Shown here: positions 44,974 to 54,685 of the stretch, piece by piece
How the letters are laid out: every line of letters begins with the position of its first letter
Numbering within the stretch: position 1 is the stretch's first letter
Origin: Pseudanabaena sp. Salubria-1
Lineage (GTDB): Bacteria; Cyanobacteriota; Cyanobacteriia; Pseudanabaenales; Pseudanabaenaceae
DNA: 64,000 nt
Assembly: GCA_023336205.1 (NCBI GenBank)
Contig: JALQCR010000014.1
Span: forward strand, 1-64,000
Direction of reading: 5' to 3'
Made by a program: the position numbers and the translations under genes
The notes under the pieces: generated by a model
The model's database searches: none
Told to the model about the DNA's origin: nothing
What the model saw: only the letters and a program-made list of their open reading frames with translations

Positions 44974-45834
44974 TTAGACAGTCGTTACACTGGCAACTTT
45001 TCCACCCATTTTATTGATGCGTTGCAAAGTGCTGTTTAACTGCTCATAGGACACGATGTACTCACGGTTGCTGCGACGCACTTTAGGGTATCGAGGCAGA
45101 GAAATTGCGGCTACTTCGATACGGTAAAGGCGATCGCCTGAACCTGTAGAAGAGCGACCAAATGCACGAGTAGCCATTGCACCCTTTGTAGAGCGATATG
45201 CCCATCCATCGTTGCCGCCAGAAGCTCCAACGATCGCAGAAGCACTGTTTTGAGCAAGTTCAGCCGCTAGTCTGGAATTATTGCCTTCAATTTGAGAGCG
45301 ATCGCTATTGGCATAGCCACGATAGAGACGGAACATTCTGGTAAAGCCAGTAGTTTGATCGCCAACTTTGTTCTCGAAACCGCGATAGTAAGGTACGGTC
45401 GAATCGCCAAAATTAGCTTCGTATTCAACTGAATCAATATAAGAATCGATATCAGCGTCATATCCTTCGTTTTGATAGCGATCGAGATGCTCAACTACTT
45501 CAGCTTCATTATAAGGAGCGCGTCCCAATAGATGCTTGAAGTTTAACTCAATCACGCGGGTATGAAAGTTAGGATAGAGAAACTTGGTTTTGTATAGCTC
45601 TGACTTGGCAACAGCCCGAACAAAATCACGTACTGTGATTTGACCGTTGTTTAGTAAAGATTCAAGAGCATCCAAGCGCTCTGATGCCATGATGTAATCA
45701 TTTCCTAAGACATGACGATAAACCGCGTTAATTACAGTCTTAGCATTTTCTGGTGTCCAGTTAGGACGGAGTTCTGTTGGACTGCTATCGCTATAAGCAG
45801 AAATTCCCAAACGGGAAGCAGCATTAGTAATCAC
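44974..45834 (-). CDS. cpcC: Phycobilisome rod linker polypeptide, second of two
   Basis: 286 residues: an N-terminal PBS-linker domain (about 20-150: [92 protein letters not shown]) and a C-terminal CpcD-like domain ([52 protein letters not shown]). Rod linkers sit in the central hole of phycocyanin hexamers and set rod order. It is paralogous to the linker at 45933-46751. Confidence 0.94.
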   Translation of the reverse strand: MITNAASRLGISAYSDSSPTELRPNWTPENAKTVINAVYRHVLGNDYIMASERLDALESLLNNGQITVRDFVRAVAKSELYKTKFLYPNFHTRVIELNFKHLLGRAPYNEAEVVEHLDRYQNEGYDADIDSYIDSVEYEANFGDSTVPYYRGFENKVGDQTTGFTRMFRLYRGYANSDRSQIEGNNSRLAAELAQNSASAIVGASGGNDGWAYRSTKGAMATRAFGRSSTGSGDRLYRIEVAAISLPRYPKVRRSNREYIVSYEQLNSTLQRINKMGGKVASVTTV

Positions 45835-45874
45835 TATATTTTATTCTCCTTTGATATGTAGGCAAGTTGAAATT

Positions 45875-45927
45875 AAACCCAGTTTGATAAAATTACTACG
45901 AAGATGTAATTTTATCAAACTGGGTTT
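45875..45927. repeat. Hairpin between the two rod linker genes
   Basis: 22-base perfect arms AAACCCAGTTTGATAAAATT... around a 9-base loop, five bases after the stop codon of the upstream linker gene. Within an operon such a hairpin may stabilise the upstream mRNA or reduce read-through, tuning linker ratio. Confidence 0.7.
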
Positions 45928-45932
45928 ATGCA

Positions 45933-46751
45933 TTAAGCTAGAGAAATCTGCGTAATGCGGCTTCCACGTTTATTCAACCTTTGTAAAGTTGGTGAAAGTT
46001 GGTCATAGGAAACCACGTACTCACTAACACTACGGCGAATTTGGGTAGTCCGTCCGTTATCGGCTTGGATAGCGCGTACACGATACACCTGTCCGCGATC
46101 ATCACCAGTAGTTCCAGTCAGCGCTTGCCCATAGTGGGGAGTGCGAATTGGATTAGCTGAGTTTTGTGCGAGCTCCTCATTTAGCCAAGTTGATTTGTTC
46201 TTGGATTGAGTGCGATCGCTATTGGCATAGCCACGATAAATCTGGAACATGCGAGTAAACCCTACGGTTCTCTGTCCAGTTTGGTATGTAAACCCTCGGA
46301 AATAGGGAACAATCGACTCGCCAAAATTATCTTGATATTCCACTGAATCAATATATGAATTGATCTCCGCTTCATATCCATGTTCAATGTAGCGATCGAG
46401 ATGTTCTACGATCTCCGCTTCATCATTGGGCGCACGTCCCAAAAGATGTTTGAAGTTCAACTCAATAAAACGAGTATTTGGAACTGTAGAAAAGAACTTT
46501 GTCCGATACAAATCTGACTGTGCTAAGGCACGGACAAAATCGCGAACCGAGATATTGCCACTAGCAAGCAATGACTCAGCACTAGTTAGGCGTTCTGATG
46601 CCATCAAATGATCGTTACCAAAAACCTGACGATTAGCCGCAGTAATTACGGCGATAACATCAGCTCCAGTCCAGTTAGCCCGCAACTCCACAGGAGAAGT
46701 ATTTACAAATGGCTCGAACCCTAAACGGGTTGCTGCCGAAGAACTTGTCAT
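45933..46751 (-). CDS. cpcC: Phycobilisome rod linker polypeptide, first of two
   Basis: 272 residues with the same architecture: PBS-linker domain ([91 protein letters not shown]) and C-terminal CpcD-like domain ([51 protein letters not shown]). Two tandem linkers usually represent the core-proximal and core-distal rod discs (CpcC1/CpcC2, also called CpcC/CpcH); the order cannot be told from sequence here. It begins 167 bases after cpcA. Confidence 0.93.
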   Translation of the reverse strand: MTSSSAATRLGFEPFVNTSPVELRANWTGADVIAVITAANRQVFGNDHLMASERLTSAESLLASGNISVRDFVRALAQSDLYRTKFFSTVPNTRFIELNFKHLLGRAPNDEAEIVEHLDRYIEHGYEAEINSYIDSVEYQDNFGESIVPYFRGFTYQTGQRTVGFTRMFQIYRGYANSDRTQSKNKSTWLNEELAQNSANPIRTPHYGQALTGTTGDDRGQVYRVRAIQADNGRTTQIRRSVSEYVVSYDQLSPTLQRLNKRGSRITQISLA

Positions 46752-46790
46752 AATTTAAGCTCCCAATTTTTTTAACAAATTTTTTAAAAA

Positions 46791-46899
46791 GAAAACGGTA
46801 AGCACTCCCCGCAGGGCGTACTTACCGTTTTCGGGGTTTTCATATGCTTTAACATTTTAGGATAAAGATTGGCGGTGCTTAGCGCCTCCAATCTTTATC
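46791..46899. repeat. Two hairpins between cpcA and the first linker gene
   Basis: 46791-46832 (GAAAACGGTAAG arms) and 46861-46899 (GATAAAGATTGG arms, one mismatch). Segmental termination or mRNA processing after cpcBA is known in other cyanobacteria and explains excess of phycocyanin over linkers; these hairpins are suited to that. Confidence 0.65.
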
Positions 46900-46918
46900 T
46901 CTAGAAGAAGAAAACCGA

Positions 46919-47407
46919 TTAGCTTAGGGCATTGATTGCATAGTCGATGTAGGAATTAGCTTCCAAAGCTGCATCTCCACTCAAACCATGATTAGCCTTG
47001 ATTGATTTCAATGCTTCAACATACCAGCTAGGAGAAAGATCGAAAGCACGGTTGATTTCGGTCAAACCACTTACTAGATAGTCATCCATAGGACCAGTGC
47101 TACCAGCAATCAAGCAGTAGGTGATCATGCGGACATAGTAGCCGATGTCACGAACGCACTTTGCTTTACCGCGAGGGGTGGAAGCGAAGTTGTTGCCAGA
47201 CTGTTGGGTGGTGTAGGGATATTTTTGGTAAACAGCATTTGCTGCACCTTCGGCCAAGCTGGAAGCTTTAGCGCTCAATCCTTTAGCAGCATCAAGGCTA
47301 GCAGCCGCTGTGCGTAAACGACCAAATGCAGCTTGCATTTCAGGAACGCCAAGATAGCGACCTTGGGAATCGGCTGTAGAGACGGCTTCTGTTAAAGGAG
47401 TTTTCAT
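46919..47407 (-). CDS. cpcA: C-phycocyanin alpha subunit
   Basis: 162 residues, [32 protein letters not shown] at the start, the chromophore Cys84 in [32 protein letters not shown], and ...[12 protein letters not shown] at the end. It carries one phycocyanobilin and pairs with CpcB in (alpha-beta) hexamers of the rods. The gene starts 83 bases after cpcB, the usual spacing. Confidence 0.98.
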   Translation of the reverse strand: MKTPLTEAVSTADSQGRYLGVPEMQAAFGRLRTAAASLDAAKGLSAKASSLAEGAANAVYQKYPYTTQQSGNNFASTPRGKAKCVRDIGYYVRMITYCLIAGSTGPMDDYLVSGLTEINRAFDLSPSWYVEALKSIKANHGLSGDAALEANSYIDYAINALS

Positions 47408-47490
47408 ACTTAATGTACCTCTAGGAATTTATATGAGATGTTTTGAAAAGAAAAAAGAAAAAGGAAAAATTAATTTAAGAAAATTAATGA

Positions 47491-48009
47491 TTAGCCTACT
47501 GCTGCGGCTGCTTTGTCGAAGTAGCTAGCGAGTTCAGACATCAAAGCGCTGCAATCGCCACGGGTTACGCCATTAGGATCGTTAGCAAGTGCGATCGCTG
47601 CTGATTTCATTTTCTCGATGCCAACTGCAACTGATCCACCAGGTACGCCCAATGCACTGTAGGTTTCACGCAAACCATTGAGGCAACGATCTTCCAAAAC
47701 GCTAGCATCGCCAGAGAATACTGCGTAGGTTACATAGCGAAGAATGATGTCCATGTCGCGCATACATGCAGCGATACGACGATGGGTATATGCATTTCCA
47801 CCAGGAGCGATCAATTGAGGCTGTTCGTCAAACAAAGCACGAGCTGCGTCGGTGACGATGGAGGAAGAGCTAGCTGTGATGCGGTTAACTACATCCAAAC
47901 GCTTTGTGCCATCAGAAACTAATTGTTTCAGTGCATCAATTTGAGAATCAGATACAAAAGCACCACGAGTGTCGGCTTGGGCAACTACTTTAGTAAAAGC
48001 ATCTAGCAT
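47491..48009 (-). CDS. cpcB: C-phycocyanin beta subunit
   Basis: 172 residues, [31 protein letters not shown] at the start, bilin-binding Cys82 in [25 protein letters not shown] and Cys153 in [18 protein letters not shown]. The Asn that is methylated in CpcB lies in the NAYTHRR region. First gene of the rod operon, with a long AT-rich leader upstream. Confidence 0.98.
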   Translation of the reverse strand: MLDAFTKVVAQADTRGAFVSDSQIDALKQLVSDGTKRLDVVNRITASSSSIVTDAARALFDEQPQLIAPGGNAYTHRRIAACMRDMDIILRYVTYAVFSGDASVLEDRCLNGLRETYSALGVPGGSVAVGIEKMKSAAIALANDPNGVTRGDCSALMSELASYFDKAAAAVG

Positions 48010-48857
48010 TCTAAAGAATCTCCTTGTTTAATATATAAGTTTTGTTATGACTCCCAATCCTTCTATTACTTTGTGATTATGGAACTGCAATTAATATCTG
48101 CAATTAATATCTGCAAAATATATAGATTCCTAAGTCTGAATTGATTAAGATAACCAATCTATCCAATTTACTTAAGAGAGCTAAACCTTAACTGTTTCCA
48201 GTTGATTTCGTTCAATTGGCTTTGGGATTGAACTGATTAAAACAACTAATTTGTGCAGATTTTGTGCAAATCAAGAAGTGTTGTTTAAGGAGTTAATTCA
48301 AAATTTGGAGAAGTTCTGTAAGCCTTTATCAGCCAATCACTCTAGGGATTTCTACCTAATCAGCAATTGTAAAGTATTCGTTTTATTTGATCTTATTTCT
48401 TAATATAAAGATTGATAACAAACTAATATTTTTAGCCATTCTCATTTATAGAAATTGCCAGAAATGCCAATTTGAGAGGTGTGACTTTACTTTCAGAAAT
48501 TAAAAATCAAACCAATAGATCGTTAATTGTTAAGAACATTGCGACATAATCTGCTTAACAATTATTTATTGTTGGGTGGTAATTCGTCATCTACCAGTAA
48601 TTCTCATTATGAAAACTTTGTCTTGATCTGGCGGCAACTATTGAGAATGGCAGCACTAAAAATCTTTAAAAAGCAGATTCTTAGTGCTGGGCGATGGTTG
48701 CGTGAGTATCCGTTCAGCAGAGTCATCCTTGACCAAGAAGCAAAGTATAGATAAAGAAACAGGGAAACTTTCAATGTTTAGATCTACCAGTTCCTCTGTC
48801 TATGATTTAACTTAAAGCCTTATATATAGCAACGTAAGAGATAGATAGGACAATTCA
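48010..48857 (-). promoter_or_regulatory. Non-coding upstream region of the cpc operon
   Basis: About 850 bases without a convincing gene; AT-rich with long runs and short direct repeats (GCAATTAATATCT twice at 48090-48115). The length fits a cpc promoter with a long 5' leader. GGAG at 48010-48020 in minus orientation (AAGGAGATTC) is a good ribosome site for cpcB. Exact -10/-35 positions cannot be fixed by eye. Confidence 0.5.
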
Positions 48858-48904
48858 AAACCCAAAAGATGGCAGAGCTTCGCTCTGCCATCTTTTGGGT
48901 TTTA
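48858..48904. terminator. Hairpin downstream of the beta-propeller gene
   Basis: About 22-base perfect arms AAAACCCAAAAGATGGCAGA... with a TTC loop, some 30 bases after the minus-strand stop at 48934. The outer ten bases AAAACCCAAA are the same as in 44593-44649. Confidence 0.7.
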
Positions 48905-48933
48905 TGTCCTAAGCAAAGCTTACATTGCTATAT

Positions 48934-50205
48934 CTATGGCTTGATCTTAATGATATCGATTGTACCGTCCCCTTCATTGGCAGTTAAAACCAAATTCCGA
49001 CTAGGAATCACTACTAATCCTTCTGGATTTTTGCCAGTCGGCACAACCCCTAAAAGAACTGGCATACGAATCGACGAAATGTCATAAGCCAACAAGAAGT
49101 TGCCACGCTCCGAGGTTAGAAAAGCAACCTGTTTGTCGTCTACAACTGAAATTACTGCCCCTTCCAATTCAATACCTCTCTTTGAAGAGCGTTTGAGAGG
49201 ATAAAAACTATTTTTAATAGCGATCGCTTCTACAGAGTTGCCGCTTTCATAAACGACTGCACCTTGTAGATCAAAAATAGTCCAGCCGCGTCCACCAGAA
49301 TAGACATTATCACCAAAAGTTTTGCGCTCCGTATCTCCCTCATTGGCGGTAACCAAAAAAAGACCATCAGCAGTAAAAGCAATCCCATCGGGTTCGCGTC
49401 GGCTAGTGAATTTCTCAGTCAAGCTAGCTTTGTCATCGTCGCTCAGGTCTGCAAGTTGAGTAACTGTGCGAGCTGAAAAAATCCGAGTTACGCTGGCTGA
49501 TTTAATATCAATCAAGGCGATCGCATTATTTTCTTGTAAGGTTACAGCAGCCATTTTGCCATCGGGAGAAATTGCCACGTATTCTGGCTGAGGATCGTTA
49601 GGGAAATTCACCCCAGAAATCCCCTTAAGGTTGATGGCGGTGTTTTGAAAGGATGACTTGGATAAGTTATTGTAATCGAGGGTAATGATCGCAACTGTTC
49701 CCGGTCTTTTACCTGGCAACTTATCGGTATTTTCTTCATCTTCAATCGCAACTACTAATTTCTTCCCATCAGGGGTAATGGCAATACTATCAGGACCAAT
49801 ACCAGGGAGGGTAAGACTAGCTACTTGTTTGCGATCGCTCATGTTAAAGAATAGGAGTTGACCTGGTTTTTCTTTGACAAAAATAGACACGATCGCATAC
49901 TTCGCATCGGGGGTAATTACTACAGAAGTTGGTTCACCCACATTGGCAACACTAACCACACCAAGCATCTTCGGCTTGCTAGGGTCTTGAATATTGACAA
50001 ATCCTATATCATTCTCTTTGGAGTTGACATAGACAATTCTATTACCATCGCGACTAGCTGCAATAATTTCTGGGGCAGAGCCAGGGGTTTTGAATCGCAC
50101 TATAGATGAAAGCTTAGCTTCAGGTTGAGCGCTCGCTGCGGTAGCGGTAGTAAAGGCTACTAGAGCCACAGCAGGCAGTATGTATGCAGAACGCAATCCG
50201 TACAT
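48934..50205 (-). CDS. Exported beta-propeller protein (YVTN / choice-of-anchor-I-like)
   Basis: 423 residues with a signal peptide (SAYILPAVALVAFTTATAASAQP). Repeated blade motifs follow: EIIAASRDGNRIVYVNSKENDIGFVNI, TSVVITPDAKYAIVSI, DSIAITPDGKKLVVAIED, EYVAISPDGKMAAVTLQENNAIALID, DGIAFTADGLFLVTANEGDTERKTFGD, EGLVVIPSRNLVLTANEGDGTIDI. This is a seven-bladed propeller like those of surface-layer and phosphatase-like secreted proteins. No catalytic residues can be named. It is probably periplasmic. It is preceded by a 475-base gap with no gene. Confidence 0.85.
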   Translation of the reverse strand: MYGLRSAYILPAVALVAFTTATAASAQPEAKLSSIVRFKTPGSAPEIIAASRDGNRIVYVNSKENDIGFVNIQDPSKPKMLGVVSVANVGEPTSVVITPDAKYAIVSIFVKEKPGQLLFFNMSDRKQVASLTLPGIGPDSIAITPDGKKLVVAIEDEENTDKLPGKRPGTVAIITLDYNNLSKSSFQNTAINLKGISGVNFPNDPQPEYVAISPDGKMAAVTLQENNAIALIDIKSASVTRIFSARTVTQLADLSDDDKASLTEKFTSRREPDGIAFTADGLFLVTANEGDTERKTFGDNVYSGGRGWTIFDLQGAVVYESGNSVEAIAIKNSFYPLKRSSKRGIELEGAVISVVDDKQVAFLTSERGNFLLAYDISSIRMPVLLGVVPTGKNPEGLVVIPSRNLVLTANEGDGTIDIIKIKP

Positions 50206-50680
50206 GGAGTTGAGTAAATTATTGCTAATGGTAGACTGCTAAATACTACAAGACAAATCTTAAGCAAAGATTAAGCTTGTTTCAGATTCTTAGTTTCTGG
50301 CGCTGAAAATGATTCATTTCACTACGTTTCAGCGATTCAATCGTAATTTAGGAATTACGCAGCGATCAAAGATCTTGGAGGGTGCGTTAATGAAATGTAA
50401 CGCACCCGTTTTTTCTTTAGTCAAACTATTTTTGGCTAATCTCAAATGCTGATTCGGATCTATAAATGCACACATGACTATAGCGTCTCAGCTAGATCGT
50501 TATACCAACATTCAGATATCTCTGATTTGAAGAATGAAGGCACTGATTGCGCCTAGTGAGGTGCAGAAAGTCCAATTAAGCAAAGATTGCAGGATTCTGC
50601 TGTCAAAGCGGACTAAGAGTTCTTTTAGCAATAGGGCTTTTAAGAATTGCTGCAAAAATATTGACTGCTATGCTCTAGAT
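50206..50680. other. Gene-free interval with one small hairpin
   Basis: The only structure seen is GGGTGCGTTA ATGAAATG TAACGCACCC at 50380-50407 followed by T-rich sequence, a widespread bacterial and cyanobacterial repeat type. A 102-codon frame starting here is a shadow of pcyA in the other strand. Confidence 0.5.
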
Positions 50681-51421
50681 TTAGGCGGCGAAATCAAACA
50701 ACATTGTCGTCATGTAACGCTCAGTCCATTCTGTGCCAAAAGACTTTTCGAGAACACGCCGAGTTTTATCATTCTGCTGTTGCTTCTCGCAGTAATAGCG
50801 CTGCCCTGCCAAAATCTGATCGATTTCCACAGAAGTCGTTAACGGCTCAGTTGCCACTGCTAGCTGACAGTGCAAAGTCAAATATTCGCGCACACGTTGC
50901 AGGAAGTTCGCCTCTTCTTTCTCTCCCATTGGACGCACAAACAAACAGAAATCGGAAAAAATATCGCCCCACTGTGGTAGCTCACGAGTCTGCTCAAAAT
51001 GCAACTCAGGTAAACTCGACAAAGCGTTGTGGTAGCTACGAGGTAATGCGCGTTCAGGATGAACTGGAGATAGATCTGCGATCGCGGCGCTAATACTGCC
51101 ACGACCACCAACTAAATCGGCTCCGAAGATGGGAATGCCATATTCAGGATTAGGAAACATCACACAGTGCAGAATATCTAAGCCACTGCCAACTCTGGCG
51201 AGCTCTAAATGCAACTTCCGAAATTGTGGTGTGCTGTAGCAATGATTTTCAATCACTAGGCGCTCGCCTTCTAAAGCACCCTCAACATAGCCGAGGTCTT
51301 CTGGAACTTGATAATCCGATAAATCTAAGTTTTCCCGCCATACAGATTCGATACAGTTAGCTAAATCGTGAATGAGGGGATACTGTTGCTCTCGCAGCGA
51401 CGCTTGTGTGGCTTGAGTCAT
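50681..51421 (-). CDS. pcyA: Phycocyanobilin:ferredoxin oxidoreductase
   Basis: 246 residues. Motifs of the ferredoxin-dependent bilin reductase family: LDILHCVMFPNPEYGIPIFGADLVGGRGSISAAIADLSPVH, which contains the catalytic His (equivalent to His88) and Asp (equivalent to Asp105) of PcyA, and WGDIFSDFCLFVRP near residue 155. It reduces biliverdin IX-alpha by four electrons to phycocyanobilin, the chromophore of CpcA, CpcB and ApcD in this window. It is monocistronic. Confidence 0.97.
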   Translation of the reverse strand: MTQATQASLREQQYPLIHDLANCIESVWRENLDLSDYQVPEDLGYVEGALEGERLVIENHCYSTPQFRKLHLELARVGSGLDILHCVMFPNPEYGIPIFGADLVGGRGSISAAIADLSPVHPERALPRSYHNALSSLPELHFEQTRELPQWGDIFSDFCLFVRPMGEKEEANFLQRVREYLTLHCQLAVATEPLTTSVEIDQILAGQRYYCEKQQQNDKTRRVLEKSFGTEWTERYMTTMLFDFAA

Positions 51422-51532
51422 GCGATTTTATCTCAATATATGTGAATTTAAAAAAAGTATTTATTGTCTGACCATGACTGATTTTTCGTGCAAAATATGT
51501 GCAATTACAGCGCTTTGCACTCAAATCCAAAC

Positions 51533-51583
51533 CAAGAAAGTTTTTAAAAGTGTTGCGAAGCAACACTTTTAAAAACTTTCTTG
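51533..51583. repeat. Perfect hairpin upstream of pcyA
   Basis: 24-base arms CAAGAAAGTTTTTAAAAGTG... with a GAA loop; very similar to 3857-3905 and 37006-37064 (shared AAAAGTGTTGC or CAAGAAAAGTTTT). It lies between pcyA and the response regulator, both minus strand. Confidence 0.65.
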
Positions 51584-51691
51584 TGGTTCATTTGATCGAA
51601 AATTGCTGTAAAAGTCCAATATTGGAAAGAACTGCGAAGTCTGCTTTGCCAATATTGGGTATAGCCATAAATGGTTTGCTTTGCGAACCTT

Positions 51692-53233
51692 TTATCTGTT
51701 TTGGTAAGCTTTAACCCGTTGCAGTCGATTATGAATGCGACTGGCTAGATCGATACCCACGATTGGTTTGCATAGATAGTCATCTGCGCCAACACTAAAC
51801 GCGAGATTTTGAGTATTAACATCTGTCATCACACTTAGAAATAAAATTGGTAACCGCTGCCAGTCGAGGTTGCTCCTTAGAGATTGACAGAGTTCAAATC
51901 CATTGATGTCAGGCATATTGATATCCAACACCAAGACATCAGGCAATACTGATTGCAACACCGTCCAAAATTCCTGCGTATCAGCCAAGGTCGTTACTTT
52001 AAAGCCCCAAGGCTTCAGTAGCTTAGGTAGCGATCGCAAACAATCGACATCATCATCAACAATCATTACCTTAGTTCCAATTTGAGAATGATCTAACTCA
52101 AATTTAGAAGATGATATATCCGCGATCGCGGCGATGGGGGCACTTTGAATTAGATGCGTATTTTGAATTGACTCTTCTAAAGAAGTTACCAAGGCTTCTA
52201 AAATTTCTAACTGTTGTTTTTTTAGTAAAGGTTGGCTAGTAAGCAGATTTTCTAATTGACGAGCTAATTGCATCGCGATCGTTAAGCCAAGGGTTCCCAA
52301 AGTTCCCGCTAATTTGTGAGCTACCTGTTGAGCCTGTGCTTGTAATTGTGGATCTAGTTTGCCAGATTTTAATTTCCTGACAGCTTCAAATAATACTTCT
52401 AATTGTTCAAGACTTTTCGGCTTGGTGTCTATCCAAATTTGGTTTAAGAATTCTAAATACTGCTTCTGTTGATTATCTTGAGACTTTGGTTGGGCTAACT
52501 TAGGTAAATTGCGTCTAGCAGACTCAATTTGGCTTGGTATTCCAACATCGTCTCCCTTATCTGGTGCTTTGAGGTAATAGCCACGCCCATGGACAGTCGC
52601 AATAAAATCTGATGGAGCACCTGCCTCTACTAACTTATGGCGTAATCGTCGAATATGCGATCGCACTGTCGCTTCGGAGGGAAATTCATCGGATGACCAT
52701 AGGCGATCGAGGATCTCGTCAGCACTGAGTAAATGTTGGCTATCGCGCAATAACAGCTCCAACAACTCATATTCTTTATTTGTAAGCGTTAGGGAATGAT
52801 CGTTGTAGGAAACTTCGCAGGTACTAGGATTTAGCAGTAAACCTCCCCAAACTAGTAGAGGAAAAGAACTGGCATTACTGCGCCGCAGTAATGCTCTAAT
52901 CCTTGCAATTAATTCAGCTATATCAAAAGGTTTAACCACATAGTCATCAGCCCCCGCATCTAATCCGCTGACTTTGGCAGTGCTGGCATTTTGTGATGTG
53001 AGTAATAGAATTGGTGTGGTATATCCTTCGGCACGAAAGCGTTGACATAGGCTTATTCCGTCCAGTTTTGGTAAAACTATATCTAATATAATTAGGTCAT
53101 ACTCGAAGGTCGAGCCATAAGTCCAACCCATTTCCCCATCTTTGACCACATCTACAATATAGTGATTGTCGGTCAGATTTTTAGTTAGGACAGTAATTAA
53201 TACGTCATCATCTTCTACGAGTAATATTTTCAT
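51692..53233 (-). CDS. Response regulator REC - winged helix - Hpt - REC
   Basis: About 513 residues from ATG 53233 (MKILLVEDDDVLITVL); a longer start overlaps the upstream gene. First receiver domain 1-120 (phospho-Asp in YDLIILDIVLPKLDG, Lys in VVKPFD), OmpR-type winged helix 130-225 (LTNKEYELLELLL, SEATVRSHIRRLRHKLVEAG, TVHGRGYYLKAP), an Hpt-like helical domain about 265-355 with His in AQQVAHKLAGTLGTLGL, and a second receiver 385-505 (VMIVDDDVDCLRSL, VLVLDINMPDINGFELC, YLCKPI). The mix of DNA-binding regulator and phosphorelay modules in one chain is unusual outside cyanobacteria (RpaA/ManR relatives lack it). It follows the REC-only gene by 5 bases. Confidence 0.9.
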   Translation of the reverse strand: MKILLVEDDDVLITVLTKNLTDNHYIVDVVKDGEMGWTYGSTFEYDLIILDIVLPKLDGISLCQRFRAEGYTTPILLLTSQNASTAKVSGLDAGADDYVVKPFDIAELIARIRALLRRSNASSFPLLVWGGLLLNPSTCEVSYNDHSLTLTNKEYELLELLLRDSQHLLSADEILDRLWSSDEFPSEATVRSHIRRLRHKLVEAGAPSDFIATVHGRGYYLKAPDKGDDVGIPSQIESARRNLPKLAQPKSQDNQQKQYLEFLNQIWIDTKPKSLEQLEVLFEAVRKLKSGKLDPQLQAQAQQVAHKLAGTLGTLGLTIAMQLARQLENLLTSQPLLKKQQLEILEALVTSLEESIQNTHLIQSAPIAAIADISSSKFELDHSQIGTKVMIVDDDVDCLRSLPKLLKPWGFKVTTLADTQEFWTVLQSVLPDVLVLDINMPDINGFELCQSLRSNLDWQRLPILFLSVMTDVNTQNLAFSVGADDYLCKPIVGIDLASRIHNRLQRVKAYQNR

Positions 53234-53238
53234 AGCTT

Positions 53239-53613
53239 TTACCAATCGAGCATTTTCACAATCTGATCGGGGAGATCGAGGGAATTAAAAGGTTTTGTAA
53301 TCACCCCACTGACACCTAAATCATTAAACTGCCTTCTCTCTGATGTTTGGGCTTTGGCGGTTAGGAAAATCACTGGAATCTGAGCTGTTTGTGGATCGGC
53401 TTGAAGTGCTTTAAATGTGGCTATACCATCCATATCGGGCATCATTACATCTAGCAAAATAGCATCGGGACTTTCGTCACATGCGGTTTTTATCCCTTGT
53501 GGTCCCGAACTCGCAATTAAAACATCCCAATCAGTGACCATCTGAATACCAAACTGCACAACAGTTTGAATGCTTTCTTCATCATCCACAATCAAAATCC
53601 GTTTAGTCGGCAT
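53239..53613 (-). CDS. Single-domain response regulator (CheY-like)
   Basis: 124 residues, one receiver domain: acidic pocket ILIVDDEES, phospho-acceptor Asp in DAILLDVMMPDMDG, Thr/Ser in IPVIFLTAKA, Lys in GVITKPFNSLDL. It is the first gene of a two-gene unit with the REC-wHTH-Hpt-REC regulator, 5 bases apart. A plausible scheme is a phosphorelay in which this protein and the downstream Hpt exchange phosphate; the sensor kinase is not nearby. Confidence 0.92.
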   Translation of the reverse strand: MPTKRILIVDDEESIQTVVQFGIQMVTDWDVLIASSGPQGIKTACDESPDAILLDVMMPDMDGIATFKALQADPQTAQIPVIFLTAKAQTSERRQFNDLGVSGVITKPFNSLDLPDQIVKMLDW

Positions 53614-53743
53614 GGCTTTCTGTTAGCTATAAACAGTAGTTTTCATTATGAATCGATTTGTGCTTTTTGTATCATTGTGTATTGTCTCAAAACCTAAATA
53701 ACTACTTGTACATTGCGATCGCGAAAATCTTCAAGTCCATAAA

Positions 53744-54142
53744 TTAAGTGGTTAATAACCTTACAAAACCTTCCTGCTCAAAATGGCGATCTGTAGTTAG
53801 AGCATCGGTTATACCTCGATGGCGCATCAAGATGAAACTCACTGCATCACACAATGAATAGGTTTTATCCATGCGATTTAATAGAAGATTGACAGCTTCT
53901 TGATGTAATTCTTCGTCAACCCATATTGTTTCAATATCTGGATGTTCTAATAAGTCTGTTACAAAAGTGAGAGCGTCAATTCGTGGTAAGTTTCGCACTT
54001 GGGCGAGGGCGACAAACTCTGATAGAACGTAGCTATGGGTTAGATAAGTATGCGCCGCATCGAACGCTTTGACTGCAATCGGATGTTGTGGCTCGCTAGT
54101 ATGAATGTAGCAGAGTAAGCCTGATGTATCGAGAAGCAACAC
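53744..54142 (-). CDS. PIN-domain ribonuclease toxin, VapC-like
   Basis: 132 residues, GTG start overlapping the antitoxin stop (TAGTG). PIN-domain acidic residues are in place: Asp in MLLLDTSGLL, Glu in VLSEFVALA, Asp in YSLCDAVSFILM and Asp in ALTTDRHFEQ. VapC toxins cleave tRNA or rRNA when unchecked by VapB. Paired with the gene at 54142-54432. Confidence 0.88.
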   Translation of the reverse strand: MLLLDTSGLLCYIHTSEPQHPIAVKAFDAAHTYLTHSYVLSEFVALAQVRNLPRIDALTFVTDLLEHPDIETIWVDEELHQEAVNLLLNRMDKTYSLCDAVSFILMRHRGITDALTTDRHFEQEGFVRLLTT

Positions 54143-54432
54143 TAGGCGATCGCTCCAAGCTCATGAGCATAAGCTTTGGCGAGGTCAGCATCAATGCTTT
54201 CATTATCTGCACCTGTTGCATATCCTAGATTGATTGCGCCAGCATGACGATGAAACCTTTGACGTGCTGCTTGTTTTTCAGCTTCGTTTTGTAATTTGGG
54301 TTTGTTTAGTTGCTTATGTACTTTGAGGGATGCGATCGCCCATTCCGTGATGGTTACGCCTGCGAGTTCAGCGCGTTGTCTGAATTCGGCGTAGTCTGTA
54401 TCGCTAAGTTCTAGGGTTAGGACTTGACTCAT
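54142..54432 (-). CDS. Probable VapB-type antitoxin
   Basis: 96 residues: LTLELSDTDYAEFRQRAELAGVTITEWAIASLKVH is a ribbon-helix-helix-like N-terminus, and the C-terminal NLGYATGADNESIDADLAKAYAHE would bind and neutralise the PIN toxin. Assignment rests on size, the fold-like start and translational overlap with the toxin gene. Confidence 0.78.
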   Translation of the reverse strand: MSQVLTLELSDTDYAEFRQRAELAGVTITEWAIASLKVHKQLNKPKLQNEAEKQAARQRFHRHAGAINLGYATGADNESIDADLAKAYAHELGAIA

Positions 54433-54685
54433 TGGGTTCTAACTTGAAAGCTATTGATTTATGGTAAAGCATTTTTTGAGGTGATCGCCTATTCTCAAAG
54501 CTCAAAATCAATGCGATCGCCCAAATCATCAAGTCAATCAAAACAGCGATCACATTTCTCAAAGCTAAAAATAAATTGCGATCTCCATCTATCTCCCAAA
54601 CCACGACATCTTTTTTTAACAAATCAGGTTCAATAATCGTCTTAAACTAGGATCACCGCAAATTAAAATAACTCTCATTTTATAA

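Noticed and set aside
48527..48754. 75-codon plus-strand frame upstream of the cpc operon
   Set aside because: No recognisable domain and weak coding character; the region is better read as promoter and leader.
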